From positions 1 through 44,349 of the forward strand of contig VYFT01000040.1 in assembly GCA_009842245.1 (NCBI GenBank): a DNA stretch of 44,349 nt, written 5' to 3'. Shown piece after piece: positions 15,832-27,000 of the stretch (position 1 is its first letter; each line of letters begins with the position of its first letter). A program made the position numbers and the translations under genes. A model generated the notes under the pieces. The model did no database searches and was not told the DNA's origin. It saw nothing but the letters and a program-made list of their open reading frames with translations. This DNA is from Gammaproteobacteria bacterium. GTDB lineage: Bacteria > Pseudomonadota > Gammaproteobacteria > Pseudomonadales > Azotimanducaceae.

Positions 15832-17745
15832 TTAGTACCCAAGGTAAGAATCAGGAACATTAATACCTTCCTCTTCGACTCTTAGCAACAACTCAACGTC
15901 TTCGTCCGTCAGGTATTCTTCGAGACGATCAATCTGGTCGTCATCATATAAGTTGGAACTTAGGTTACTTGCGAGTTGCGTGGTTGCGATTCTTGATCGT
16001 GCAATCTTTGAGGGTAATTTGTCGAGTCTTGCAAATATCGACTCAGGATCTCTCATCACGTTAATGTTAGAGCCTACGCTGGTATAGTACAGTATTTGAT
16101 CTTCTCCTGAAAATTCTTCCCCATTTGCTATCGTCTCATCGAGCCGGTCATTCCGCACTAACGAGTGTCCGACGTTTCTATACGCAGCTAGTTTAGTTGG
16201 TCCCTCTCGAACCAATGGAAGTAATTCAATGGCTTCGTCGAGGTTTCGAAAAGCAAGTATGTCGATTACAGTCGCTTCTAACCCGAGTTGTTCATCCCCG
16301 TCGACACCCAAGGGTTGATCTCGAGCTAACTCAAAGGCAGTCTGAGAATCGTTGTTGGTCATTTCCGATATGATGATATGTACCAGGATCGGTCTCTGGG
16401 ATACTGTAGCAGCGTCTGATAGAACCCAATTTAGTGCAGCAACTCCGTCTGTACGACCCCAGTAGTTCGCTAACGTGCGCGCGGCTGCTTCTTTAGAACT
16501 GCTGTTCTCGATTTCATCATACATTGCTCGCGCTGTCTCTGGCGATTCTTTTACTAAATCGAAAATGAGTGTTGCACGAGCAACATCTTGCACGTCGTTG
16601 GGAAATTTACCCAACGAATCCATCAGGTGTTGGGCATCATTGCTAACCCAAGTACTAAAGAGCGTTTGAGTAAGGTCTTCTCGTAAACTACCGGAGTCCA
16701 AAATAGATATTCGTTCCCAAGCTGCGACTGGATTCTCGTCAGCCCAAATGGACATGACAGGAGAGGCCGGATTCGAGAATCCAATGCTTGGTAGGGTTAC
16801 TGCATATTCAAACGTCGATTCTGCATCTTGTAGCGCCGCGATACGCAGTAATCGGTACTGCAATTGTCGTTGCAAATTTTGATCTTCGATCACCTCGGTT
16901 ATTTTTGGAATTGCACTCACTCCAACTTGCTTAACCCAAGCCTCAGCAATATTCGAAATACGTCGGACATTGTCATACACTAGCAATGTTGGATCCTTGA
17001 CAAGTTCATTCCACGATCGCTCAGGGTGCTTCGCTTCTTCTATAAATAGATTTCTTTCGATAAGATCGACGACATACTCTTCGTTTCCTAATTCTTCTGC
17101 GAGTACTCTCAGTTCATCTATGGGAAGCACTGAGCTTTGTGCGTCCAATACTCCATCAGCGGCAGTAATCCTCAAGTCGGAATTTGAAACACTATTTACA
17201 AAGTTTGTAGCTCCGTCTAAATTTACGGAAGCCCAATCACTGGCGATATCGTACGCTAGTTTCCTTTGTGTGTCTTCACTCAAACTGAAAAATATCGAGT
17301 GTACTTTTTCCTCGTCTGAATATATCAGTTTAGACAGTAAAATCGAAAGAGCATCGTTTCTCCAACGTTGATTCGAAGCGTCGTACTCAAAGTCGACGAT
17401 CTCTTCAATGAGGAAAACGAGACGATCTTTATCGATTCGATTTGCTAACTCATACAGGGAAGAGAATCGCAGAAAGCTGCTTGAATGTTTGTCCAACAAA
17501 TCCGAAAATGTTCTGATGGATGTTGAATCTTGTGGTTCATCGTCCAGCTCACTGTTTGGATTGGAGCTGATGGATGAACTTGGTGAAGTTAGTCGACTGC
17601 TCGTGTTAGAGTCCACGGGACTGTCCGTTCTCTTTGCTGGTAAAACAAAATAAACTGCTAAGAGTACTACTGCAGTAACAGTAGCCCCTAGAATCAGCGA
17701 CAAAATGTCCGGAAATTTCTGGACTGGCTGATTTGAATCGTTCAT
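15832..17745 (-). CDS. Membrane-anchored helical-repeat protein, last gene of the A2M cluster
   Basis: The protein has 637 residues. A short N-terminal tail precedes one transmembrane helix (residues 15-35, LSLILGATVTAVVLLAVYFVL), then a Ser/Pro/Asp-rich linker (38-78) and a long all-helical solenoid. In the solenoid a loose unit recurs with Trp, then three to four residues, Asp/Asn, and an Ala-rich helix (for example DWASVNLDGA at 170, IWADENPVAAW at 333, TWVSNDAQ at 365 and YWGRTDGVAALNW at 428). The family is not recognised; the fold is HEAT/TPR-like. It is probably an inner-membrane anchor with the solenoid in the periplasm. It is encoded 161 bases after the last A2M gene on the same strand, so it may be co-transcribed and act as a partner or docking protein. 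No ribosome binding site is obvious. Confidence 0.75.
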   Translation of the reverse strand: MNDSNQPVQKFPDILSLILGATVTAVVLLAVYFVLPAKRTDSPVDSNTSSRLTSPSSSISSNPNSELDDEPQDSTSIRTFSDLLDKHSSSFLRFSSLYELANRIDKDRLVFLIEEIVDFEYDASNQRWRNDALSILLSKLIYSDEEKVHSIFFSLSEDTQRKLAYDIASDWASVNLDGATNFVNSVSNSDLRITAADGVLDAQSSVLPIDELRVLAEELGNEEYVVDLIERNLFIEEAKHPERSWNELVKDPTLLVYDNVRRISNIAEAWVKQVGVSAIPKITEVIEDQNLQRQLQYRLLRIAALQDAESTFEYAVTLPSIGFSNPASPVMSIWADENPVAAWERISILDSGSLREDLTQTLFSTWVSNDAQHLMDSLGKFPNDVQDVARATLIFDLVKESPETARAMYDEIENSSSKEAAARTLANYWGRTDGVAALNWVLSDAATVSQRPILVHIIISEMTNNDSQTAFELARDQPLGVDGDEQLGLEATVIDILAFRNLDEAIELLPLVREGPTKLAAYRNVGHSLVRNDRLDETIANGEEFSGEDQILYYTSVGSNINVMRDPESIFARLDKLPSKIARSRIATTQLASNLSSNLYDDDQIDRLEEYLTDEDVELLLRVEEEGINVPDSYLGY

Positions 17746-17844
17746 AGGAATTTAAAGTAGCCTAAATTTTCTGAACTGGGTTCTCATATCGTTGAAGTGC
17801 ACTTCTTTCCATCAAATCGTTCGGAGTGTTTAGAGAAACTCATT

Positions 17845-17883
17845 ACAGTGAGAATTCCAGGTCACCACGTGTTCACTCACTGT
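17845..17883 (-). repeat. 8-bp perfect stem between the last A2M gene and the helical-repeat gene
   Basis: ACAGTGAG (17845-17852) is complementary to CTCACTGT (17876-17883), with a 23-base loop that includes CACGTG. It lies just downstream of the A2M-4 stop codon. It may be a weak terminator or processing site; no poly-T tail follows. Confidence 0.35.
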
Positions 17884-17906
17884 TACAACCAAGCAAGCAT
17901 TTGAAC

Positions 17907-20900
17907 TCATTTGGGATTAACTTTTATCGTCCTTGGTTCAGACGTTCCAAAGACACTCGGTCGATTCAATTCTTTGACTTGCGTGGGTGGTACTACGAAT
18001 TCACCTGCGCTGATCGCTCGTCCGGTCCAGGACAGGTAGTATTTATTTGGTTTCAAGTCTTTGGCTACGGACCGAACACTCTTCGGACCGCGTATTTCGT
18101 ATTGATCTGGCCAGTTGCGGGAAGCGTCTTTGAACTCTTCGTACCAGCGACTTGTGGGCAGGATGTTTGCACTAGTTGAGGATTCATGAAATAGCGAATC
18201 GTGCCAATAGGCATATTCCACTGGTTTCAGGCCGCCAGGTATTGGGTCAATGATCTCGACGAATGCGCGCTTCACAGGATTATTTATTAATAGGGTAACT
18301 AATACGATTTCATCTCTGCGCAGGTGATCACCGGGATTGAGAATCTGCCACTTTTCGTCCCGCAGAACAATGTACTCCCGATTAATATCGAATCCAGAAG
18401 ACCGTTCGCTTTCTTCGTCGGTCCTTCGAAGATAGGAGAATTCGATGTCATAAAAAGCTGCACCGTCTCCAACACGACTAATTTCAACACCGCTACGAGA
18501 CATGAAGACCTCACTTCGTAGCCGCTGCTTAATGTTCAAAACAGTACTTTCTACGTCTAGTCCCCAATTCTTCACTAGCCGCGTGGATTCTTGTGTATCG
18601 GTGTTGCTTACATCGACGGATACACTTAAGTCTCCGATATTCAAACCTTTGAACTCGGCGTATTCAATAAGTGCGTTCATACAAAAAACGTTTTCTTGGC
18701 TGTTGAGCCAATGTGAAGAACTTCCACGGGCGTTAACAACGGCGTTTACCAGCTCTTGAAGATTTCTGTCGTCGACTCCAATAGAAGTGTTTTTTGCTAG
18801 TGTGGTCAGTGAGTTCAGTAAAGAACACAATGTACGTGTATTTGAGTGGAATATTTGTGAGAACTCTGGTAAGACTCTCTCGTCGAATCGCATCACACTC
18901 TCTTCGATCGATCTATGATTTAGGATATGCTCGTAAACGGTTGCAAGCATCGAGTGGGAGCTGTCCTGACTTAGTAACGCAAGAAAATATTGAGACAAAC
19001 CGAACAGGTCTAAGCGGTCAATGTTAGCTGAGAAATCCGTAAGTTCTGCCTCGGTGATTTCTTCCGAAAGAGCAAGAGCATGAATCGCTACAGCTCCTAC
19101 GGTCACTTGCATATCTTTATCTGACCTTTCAGTTGTCGGATTAATGGAGCTAGCACTCTCGAGTATGAAATCTCGCAGATAGGAGCTCAACTTTTTTGAC
19201 ACATCCTCGGGAACTTCGTACCCAGCATTTGACAGCCAGGAAAAAGCCAGCGCTGTGTATGCGGATAAATAAGGATCCGATTCACAGGATTGATCAGGGA
19301 AGCGAGACATCCCCCCATCGTGATCTTGAAAATCAATAGCAGATCTTAGTACAGTATTTATGACCTGCTCAGCTTCAAGCCAAACATACTTTTGCTTCGT
19401 CTGTTCTTCATTCATGCTTAAGTACTTTTCTGCAAGAACAGCACGTGACAGATGTTGTTCCCAAGATAAAGCATTGAGATTCAATGCGAATCTGAATATT
19501 TTTTCGAAATTGATCGCTTCGTTGGTAGATATCGTTACGTCTAACCATCCGTATTCATCCTGCCGTTTTACAGGAAGCTTGATCGGAACGAAGGTCAAAT
19601 TGTCTTCGATCTTGCCGTAAACGTTGTGTGACACCCTGATTCGATTACTACGGACCGGTATTGTCGTATCAGTCTCATCAGTATGTCCGCCGTCGCCTAA
19701 GGTTGCAACAACTCTGATAACTGAACTATGGTTTGCTCGAAACCATTCATCGGAAAGTTGTCCAGTCTGCACGTCAAATGTCACAGACTTTCGCTCGTTG
19801 GGTGCGAAACGCAAGCGTTTCCTGAGCTTAGTCTTTGAAGTCTCGGCAAGTAATCCAGAAACATTTAAGCTTACCGTTAGTCTGCGATTCCGTTCTGACC
19901 GATTGTGCATGGATGCGACGATCTGAAATTTGTCGCCCTCGGTCACCACGTGTGGTGCAGCAATGTCGATATGGGTGTTCTTATGAGTGTTGAAGGATGT
20001 CGTCGCAAACCCGAAACGATCATCAGCTGAGGCGGCTAGAACCATAACGTTCCATTTGGCGACACTATCGGGTAGGACAAAATCTAATTGTGAAATTCCA
20101 TCACTAGTAATGATCGACGGATTCCAATAAGCAATTAACGGATCCACAGATCGCATTTTGGGGTCAGTAACTAAGATTGAGGACCATGGCAGAATAGCAG
20201 GAGGATAGCGTGAATGCGGAAACGAAGAGGAACTACGAAGACGTCGAAGTCTTTTGGGATCGGGTGCAACCGAAAATTCATTCAGTTGATCGATCAAACC
20301 AAAGGTTCGAACACCGTTGTTAGTCCACGGTTTAAACGACACTATCGTTGGGTCAAAAATAGTCTCTCCCCTGTGCCTTTCTTTCAATTCGTAAATATTT
20401 GAAAAGTGGATACGTTTGGCTACGAACTCTCGAGATTCCGTACTAATGTAGTTCGTAAGTTGATCATCTACTATTGCTACCGCATATTCGATTGGTGTCG
20501 TACTGTTTGTCTGTTCGTTGGTCGAAAGTGACAAAGAGACTCTATCTTCGGGCTGATATGTTTGAAGATTCGATGAAACACTAATTTCGAGCGGAATGCT
20601 CCGAGAATTTTCCATCGTAAACTGTTCTGTAGCGACACCATATATTGCTTCAACTGGAGTACTTTCCAGAGGCCATGAAGACACAGTGAGAACCGACAGC
20701 TCAAAGTGGGGCGCGTATTCCTCGAGGACATTGAATTCTATTACTGGATTGGATGGATCGATTGACGTCAGCCATTGATCAATAATCCCTGCGCGTTCGA
20801 TAGTAACCAGTGTTTGTGATCGCTCCAAATAGTTTTCAATACCACAACTTATTGAACTACCTATTTCGACCAGTTGCTCGTCGCAGATCAATTTCAACTG

Positions 20901-23900
20901 ACCGTTCATGACAAATCTGGGTCGTTCCGAAGGTTTGATTAAATCCACTACTGCTTCCACTTCTATACTAGAACGATGCGGATATCCGTTCGTATCCACG
21001 ATCTGCGCATCAACTCTATAACGTGCTTCGTGGGTTGGAATGAAGTCACAAAAAACGGGTTCTTCATCGGATACTAATTTGCATCTATGTACCTCGTCCC
21101 AACACTCACTACCGCTATCGTATTGAAAAACCGCAACGTTAACTTCTACTCCAGAAACAACTTGACTTTCTTTGGACACGACAAGAGTTCGAATTGGCCA
21201 ATCGTCCCCAACTCTGATCTGTTCATTTCGTAAATCGAGCTCCCAACTCTTTGGTTTTTGAATACCAACAAACTGATCTACTCCGTAGTAGGAAGCGATC
21301 ACATGTGTATTAGCAGACATGCCGTGGTCACTGAAGACCGAACCAGTAAGTACAAATTTTCCGTAGTAGATGTCGTGGTCTAGAGAGTCGAGGAATAACG
21401 AATGCGTACCGGCTTCGTTGAGTTTAAATTTTTGCTCGATACGGGAACCGAAGACACTCTGATAACGATCGGATACAAAGTCGCGACCACTAAATTCATA
21501 CAACCAATCTCCATCGACATCAAGAACAAGCGGAGGTTCTCTCGGATACAGAACAATCATCAGATTACCGAAAGCGTTAGCATGTGGTCCACCCGAATGC
21601 AAATTTGAAGAAGTTGTGATAGTCATGCTTTCTCCACGATGGTATGTCTCTGCATCAAGATCGAGCAAAACTTGAATTGGGTTTATGGGAAAGTCACGTA
21701 CTTGAAACCATCCACCGGAAGCGATAAACACTCCAGGTGTCGAAGTAGCTTTTTCAGAGCTACTATAACTCGACTTGGTGTGTGAACAAGGATTAATGAT
21801 TGGTTTTTCTGGATCGTAGACCAACTTCACTTCGTATTCGTCAAGTCCAATGCTAGAGCGTTCTCTCAATTTGAATGAAGTGTGATAAGTGCCGAATTGG
21901 TTTAAATATATCGGAGCAATTTCAATCTCGTCGAAGTAATGTTCTATACAGAGCGCGAAGTGATAGTCATTAGGAATTATCTGCAACTCGCCGCGCTTAC
22001 TACGGACGTATCCTTTAATATGTACGGTCTCGCCTGGTCTATACAGTTCTTGCGAAGTTGTCATCCAATGTTCCACGTTGTCATATATGGAATCGATAGG
22101 ACCCCAACCCTCCATCGTGTAGTCTTCATATAAAGGCAACAGTGCTAGTCCAGCTTCTCCTTCAACTCGCAGAAAGTGTCCCCGACAATCGGTGTCGTCC
22201 TTACAGTCTCGGATAGTCACATCTTCGATCCTATCCGCATTGGGATCAAAAGACTCGTACCCAGGTAAACTAACTAGGCCGTCGTCGTCGGTTGTTCCGG
22301 AAAAAATGGATTCACTTGTGTCAGAAAAGTCTTTTGGTGTTCCGACGTACAGTTCTACATCAGCGTTACCCACAGGTTCGTTAGTCTGTACATTGACAAC
22401 CCACGCCAAAGCACTAACCGCGCCTAATTTAAAAAACACGGAGTAGGGTGTCGCCTGAGCAAAAAGGTGTTTTTTTATTTGCGCGGCGGAGCGTTCAAAT
22501 CGATTTTGGCCAACGATTTTGCCGAAAATTGATCCAGACGGAGTTCTTAGCTTACCGCGAAGATCTAGAGCGTGTGGCTGCAGGATATTTTCCTGTTTTG
22601 GTCCAGAAATAACGCGCGTCTGATTTAACTGTACTCCTTGTTCGTCAAGGGTGCTGTATTTGAGTGTTAGTTCATCGACATTCTGTAGATAGATTTTTGG
22701 ATCGAATTGCCCATAGGAGTTTACGGTGATGCTAGGGCTCGATAGCAGAATTAACGCAGGTTCGTTTGCAGTTTGAAAAGTGACTTCAGTAGGACCAACA
22801 ATAGGTCGCCCAAAACCGTCTTTGATTGGGGATGTACTATCGGGATCGTCTGTAGCAGCGACGAAGAGTTTATACGTGGTACCAGGCTTAAAGTCGCTCC
22901 GAATTCGATACTTAACACCTTTTATTCCGGATTGATGAAAGTCAGTGTCCACCAATACAAATCTGTCGTCCCTCGCTGTTTGTGGAAAAGTGTGAACAAA
23001 TTCATTGATCACGTCATTCTCGACAGGGGACGAGAACACAAGCGAGAACTCTAAATCTATATTGCAAGTTGCATCATGCGACTGTCCGGCTTCTAAGAAG
23101 TGAGACACATCAATTGACTCATAACAAAGAAGACCTAAAAAGCGGAAGTCGTTGAAAAGCTCGATGAAGGTTTCAGTTAGTTTTCGTTCTGTAGTCTTTA
23201 ATTCTCCTCGTGCTCCTTTCACACCTGGCAAGAGGACTAGCGATATTTTGGCACTACGTGAGATTGATTCTCGGGGTAATACAAACACTTGATCTCCTTG
23301 AGTGTCTTCGCTGTCTAGAACACTATCTCGACTGTCGAAATTTAGATATTCCTGTTTTCTTCCGAAATAGTCATTTACTAGTGCTTGTCGCAACGGCCAT
23401 GTGTAAGGTAACACGCTGGTCGGAATTTCTCGCCCGGTAACGGTGTCAAGCAAAATTACTCTGTCCTCAAGCGAATTGAACTCAACACTTTGGTCAAACG
23501 AAACATTTACGATAGGCTTATCGCGAGAAGCCCAAGAATGCAGACGAGCTCTCTTAATTGTCGGAACGACAGTTTCAAACACGTGAACGTAATCTTCCTT
23601 TAGAGTTTGACCGTTTGGTGTTACCAAGCCGGATTTGACTGTTATCACATACCTAGTCGAAGGCTCTAATTTAGTAGCTTCTGGCAATGAACAGCGAAGC
23701 CAGTCAGAACTGATCCACTCCCATTTGCAGGGAAGGGTTGGTTCTATGTCAACTGGTACTTCTCCATCGAAATAACGGGGCGTTCGAAACGAAACGACGT
23801 CTTGATTGAAGTGTATGTGAATCCTTTCATCGATGGAAACATCTTTGTCCCACGGATACCCCGAAACCTTTAACGAATTTTCTTCGGAGTCGTCGGTACC

Positions 23901-23960
23901 GTTAGTTCCTGTGAGAGTACAAAGAGTCAACAACCCTATAACGAGTGATCTGATCTTCAT
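17907..23960 (-). CDS. Alpha-2-macroglobulin family protein A2M-4, thioester cysteine lost
   Basis: The protein has 2,017 residues and a Sec signal peptide (SLVIGLLTLCTLTGTNG) without a proper lipobox. The architecture matches the other three: N-terminal Ig-like (Big_5-type) domains (about 30-270), macroglobulin repeats including the MG2 motif LYRPGETVHIKGYVR, a variable bait segment (1227-1272), the A2M core motif LPDSVAKWNVMVLAASADD, then the helical thioester domain and a C-terminal receptor-like domain. The thioester position reads SWEQ (Ser1499, codon TCT at 19464-19466) where the sister proteins have CWEQ, so covalent capture of proteases is not possible. It is the most divergent copy. 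A comparable loss is known in bacterial YfaS-type A2Ms. Fourth in transcription order, 54 bases after A2M-3; the frame is intact and appears under selection. Confidence 0.92.
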   Translation of the reverse strand: MKIRSLVIGLLTLCTLTGTNGTDDSEENSLKVSGYPWDKDVSIDERIHIHFNQDVVSFRTPRYFDGEVPVDIEPTLPCKWEWISSDWLRCSLPEATKLEPSTRYVITVKSGLVTPNGQTLKEDYVHVFETVVPTIKRARLHSWASRDKPIVNVSFDQSVEFNSLEDRVILLDTVTGREIPTSVLPYTWPLRQALVNDYFGRKQEYLNFDSRDSVLDSEDTQGDQVFVLPRESISRSAKISLVLLPGVKGARGELKTTERKLTETFIELFNDFRFLGLLCYESIDVSHFLEAGQSHDATCNIDLEFSLVFSSPVENDVINEFVHTFPQTARDDRFVLVDTDFHQSGIKGVKYRIRSDFKPGTTYKLFVAATDDPDSTSPIKDGFGRPIVGPTEVTFQTANEPALILLSSPSITVNSYGQFDPKIYLQNVDELTLKYSTLDEQGVQLNQTRVISGPKQENILQPHALDLRGKLRTPSGSIFGKIVGQNRFERSAAQIKKHLFAQATPYSVFFKLGAVSALAWVVNVQTNEPVGNADVELYVGTPKDFSDTSESIFSGTTDDDGLVSLPGYESFDPNADRIEDVTIRDCKDDTDCRGHFLRVEGEAGLALLPLYEDYTMEGWGPIDSIYDNVEHWMTTSQELYRPGETVHIKGYVRSKRGELQIIPNDYHFALCIEHYFDEIEIAPIYLNQFGTYHTSFKLRERSSIGLDEYEVKLVYDPEKPIINPCSHTKSSYSSSEKATSTPGVFIASGGWFQVRDFPINPIQVLLDLDAETYHRGESMTITTSSNLHSGGPHANAFGNLMIVLYPREPPLVLDVDGDWLYEFSGRDFVSDRYQSVFGSRIEQKFKLNEAGTHSLFLDSLDHDIYYGKFVLTGSVFSDHGMSANTHVIASYYGVDQFVGIQKPKSWELDLRNEQIRVGDDWPIRTLVVSKESQVVSGVEVNVAVFQYDSGSECWDEVHRCKLVSDEEPVFCDFIPTHEARYRVDAQIVDTNGYPHRSSIEVEAVVDLIKPSERPRFVMNGQLKLICDEQLVEIGSSISCGIENYLERSQTLVTIERAGIIDQWLTSIDPSNPVIEFNVLEEYAPHFELSVLTVSSWPLESTPVEAIYGVATEQFTMENSRSIPLEISVSSNLQTYQPEDRVSLSLSTNEQTNSTTPIEYAVAIVDDQLTNYISTESREFVAKRIHFSNIYELKERHRGETIFDPTIVSFKPWTNNGVRTFGLIDQLNEFSVAPDPKRLRRLRSSSSFPHSRYPPAILPWSSILVTDPKMRSVDPLIAYWNPSIITSDGISQLDFVLPDSVAKWNVMVLAASADDRFGFATTSFNTHKNTHIDIAAPHVVTEGDKFQIVASMHNRSERNRRLTVSLNVSGLLAETSKTKLRKRLRFAPNERKSVTFDVQTGQLSDEWFRANHSSVIRVVATLGDGGHTDETDTTIPVRSNRIRVSHNVYGKIEDNLTFVPIKLPVKRQDEYGWLDVTISTNEAINFEKIFRFALNLNALSWEQHLSRAVLAEKYLSMNEEQTKQKYVWLEAEQVINTVLRSAIDFQDHDGGMSRFPDQSCESDPYLSAYTALAFSWLSNAGYEVPEDVSKKLSSYLRDFILESASSINPTTERSDKDMQVTVGAVAIHALALSEEITEAELTDFSANIDRLDLFGLSQYFLALLSQDSSHSMLATVYEHILNHRSIEESVMRFDERVLPEFSQIFHSNTRTLCSLLNSLTTLAKNTSIGVDDRNLQELVNAVVNARGSSSHWLNSQENVFCMNALIEYAEFKGLNIGDLSVSVDVSNTDTQESTRLVKNWGLDVESTVLNIKQRLRSEVFMSRSGVEISRVGDGAAFYDIEFSYLRRTDEESERSSGFDINREYIVLRDEKWQILNPGDHLRRDEIVLVTLLINNPVKRAFVEIIDPIPGGLKPVEYAYWHDSLFHESSTSANILPTSRWYEEFKDASRNWPDQYEIRGPKSVRSVAKDLKPNKYYLSWTGRAISAGEFVVPPTQVKELNRPSVFGTSEPRTIKVNPK
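20145..20282 (-). other. Bait-position segment of A2M-4 (residues 1227-1272)
   Basis: The segment lies between the conserved FGLIDQL and DPLIAYWNPS. It is strongly basic in its first half (KRLRRLRSSSS), then FPHSRYPPAILPW. It has many possible sites for trypsin-like proteases and shares almost nothing with the equivalent segments of the sister proteins. The limits were set by where conservation with the other copies stops and resumes. Confidence 0.6.
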
Positions 23961-24014
23961 GACTGATCTACACTCTGTGCTGATTCATCATAAACGCCCA
24001 TATATCAAAAGAGA

Positions 24015-27000
24015 CTAAGGCTTAACTTTCAATCTCCAAGGTTTAGACTTCCCAAACATCACCGGTCGATACATTTCTTCGACATGAGTAGGCAATACCG
24101 TGAAGTCACCCGCACTGATCGCTTGTCCCAACCAAAGTACGTGGTGTTTTCCCCGCTTCAATCTGTTTGCAAAGTAGCGCACGTTTTTTAGCCTAAGTTC
24201 ACGGTAACGAAAATTCCAAAACCAAGCACTTTCAAATTCTTGGTACAACTCACTTTGCGACAAAATCTCCTCCAGTTCTTCCTCGCTATAAGGTAGAAAA
24301 AATTCTGTCTTGAGATTCAGATTTACTGGTTCTAAGCCACCAGGTACCGAGTCGTCGAGTACAACGTGGCGGCGTTCAAATCGGTTGTTCAGATATAAAT
24401 TGACAAGTACGTATTCACCCTTGGTAATCTCGTCTCCCGGTTCTAGGATGTGCCACTGTTTATCGCGGTACGCTACATACTCTCGATGGACTTCAAATCC
24501 AGAAAAGCGATTGATTCGCTCGCCTACGGTAGCTAAATAGGACAATTCGACATTGTAAAACGCCGTTCCGCTACCCTGTCGATTAATTTCGATCGCGCCT
24601 TGAGTACCGAAAAGTTGAGATTTCAGCGTATGTTGCGTGTGTAGTTTTGTGACGTTCGAATTGAATTTCCAGCTGTCCGCAAGACGGGTTGATATACCCG
24701 TGTCATCACTGCGTAGCGCGACTGAAGTAATCAGATCTTCGACGTCAGAGTCTACGTGGTCAAAAAACGTGATCATCGCATTGGTGCAATAGACATTGTC
24801 CTGTGTGTTCCGCCAATAGGGTAGATTTTCGCGAGCATAACGAACAGAATTAGATAATTCCTTTAACTCGCCGATGTCTATGCTATTACCAGAGGCGTCG
24901 GACAATTTTGTAAGGGCTTCCAGTAAAGAACAGCGTGAGCGAGTATTAGAGTGGAGTATTGCTGTGAACCCACGCGGAACGGACTCTACAAATTCGACCG
25001 CTCCATCAACTAAGGAACGGCGGTTCATGATTTTTTCAAATATCTTCGGTATCAATGAGTGGGTTGGGTCTAGAGTGATCGACGCCATGAGATACTGAGA
25101 CAATCCAAATAAGTCCATCTGACCCATTTGGTCTGAGAAGAGAGCGAGATCGGATTCCTTGAGTTCTCCCATAACCGCTAATGCATGTAATACAGTCGCG
25201 CTCACGGTAGCTTGCAAGTGATCAATTTGTACCTTGTCCCCTAGATCCTTACCATGCGAGATGATGCCTCCGATGTCGTCTACATAGTCTCGTAAGTACT
25301 CTAGCATTTTCTGTTTTACCCCTTGGGGAATGTCGTATCCGGCGTCTTCTAGCCAAGAGAAAGCAATGGCTGTGTACACAGATAGATAAGGATCCTCGGA
25401 TTGATCTGCTGAAATGTAAAAAGCCAATCCGCCGTTGTAGGCTTGATAATCGGTTGCAGAGTCTAAAACTCGTTTGATCAATCCTTCTGGATCAGACCAT
25501 TGGATACCGTGCTTAGCACCTCGTTTTTCGAGTTGCACGTATTGCATAGCAAGTACGGCTTGCGTTAATTGTTGCTCCCAGCAGGAATAGGGATATTCGA
25601 TTGCGTATCGAAACACTCCATCGAAATCTATGGCTTCATTAGTGGATAAAGTGAAGTCTAGTTGTCCGTTGTCGGTAGTTAACTTTGACGGAATTCCAAT
25701 GGGAATCGTCGTTTGGTCGCCGGCTAGAGCACCGTAAGCTACGCTCGATACACGAATTTTATTACTACGAACGGGAATACGAACATCTAGCGTATCTTTT
25801 TCTCTTCGATCACCGGCACTTGCGATGATTTGGATTTCGGACATCTTGATCGGACGCCGAATATCGAGGGGTGGAGGCAAGCTGCGAGCCTCTACATCCC
25901 AAGTTACGAGCTTGCGTTCAAAGGGTGCAAAGCTCATTTGCTGTTTGAAAGTTGTCTCCGAGTTTTTAAGGAGATCACCTAGTGCTTGAATTTCGACCGT
26001 GAATCTACGACGTCGGTCCGCTCGGTTTAGAATCGAAGCACCAATTTGAAAGATGTCTCCTTCGGTAACCACATTAGGCACGACGGGTCGAACTTCTGTG
26101 TCCTTCATAGAGGTAAACGTGGTTTCGGCATATCCGAATCGATCCTCGGCTGAAACTGCCAACACCATAACTCTCCAACTCGTGAGATTGTCGGGCAATA
26201 CGAACTCGAGCTTCAAACGGCCGTCGTCAGATACTACTGATGGATTCCAATGCGCAATGAACCGATCGACTTTGCGCATGTTGGGATCTGACTCAGGTTC
26301 TTCTTCCATCAGAACAGATGGGTCAGACACTGGCATGTACGTGCCCGTTGTGATGACCTCTTCCATCTCGTCATCACTATACGAACTTCTGTCCTCAGGT
26401 GAGATCGATGACGGAGGAGATTGTCGATCGAATTCTTCAATGAGCGCTGCTATTAAACCGTAGGTTTGTACGTTACTTTCATTCATTTTCCATGTCTTCA
26501 TCGTCGGGTCGAAGAATACACTTCCATCGGTATTCAAATCGAGAAGAGCTTCATCGATCACCGCGAATGCAAATTCGGTCGGAACCTTCGCGCCTTTGTT
26601 TCCGTCTATTGAAATCGATAACGTGACCTTGTCTCGCGGCTGGTAGTGGTCGCGATTAGACGAAACTGTCATTCCCAGTGGGACTAAGCGAGGGTTGTCC
26701 AGCGTGAACTCTGTTGAACCGATGCGATATCGCGGATCCTCTGGGTTGTCTGTAGCCGATCGCGGAAACACATTTAGAACCGACAACTCGAAATGTGGCT
26801 CGTAGTGTTTGAGCACTGGAAATTCAATTACTGGATTCTTCGGATCCAGTTGAACTAGCCAATTATCGATAACACTGGTCCTTTCGATAGATACCAAAAT
26901 CGGGGAGTTTCCTAGGTGGTTTTTGACTTCACATCGAATGGTTTCCCCAACATTAACTTTCTGAGTGCCACAATTCAACTCCAACTCAACGGGAGTCGGA

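Noticed and set aside
26330-26375. EEVITTGTY in A2M-3 resembling the N-terminal EEVVVTG pattern of TonB-dependent receptors
   Set aside because: It lies in the middle of the variable bait segment, not near an N-terminus, and no barrel or plug domain accompanies it; probably chance.
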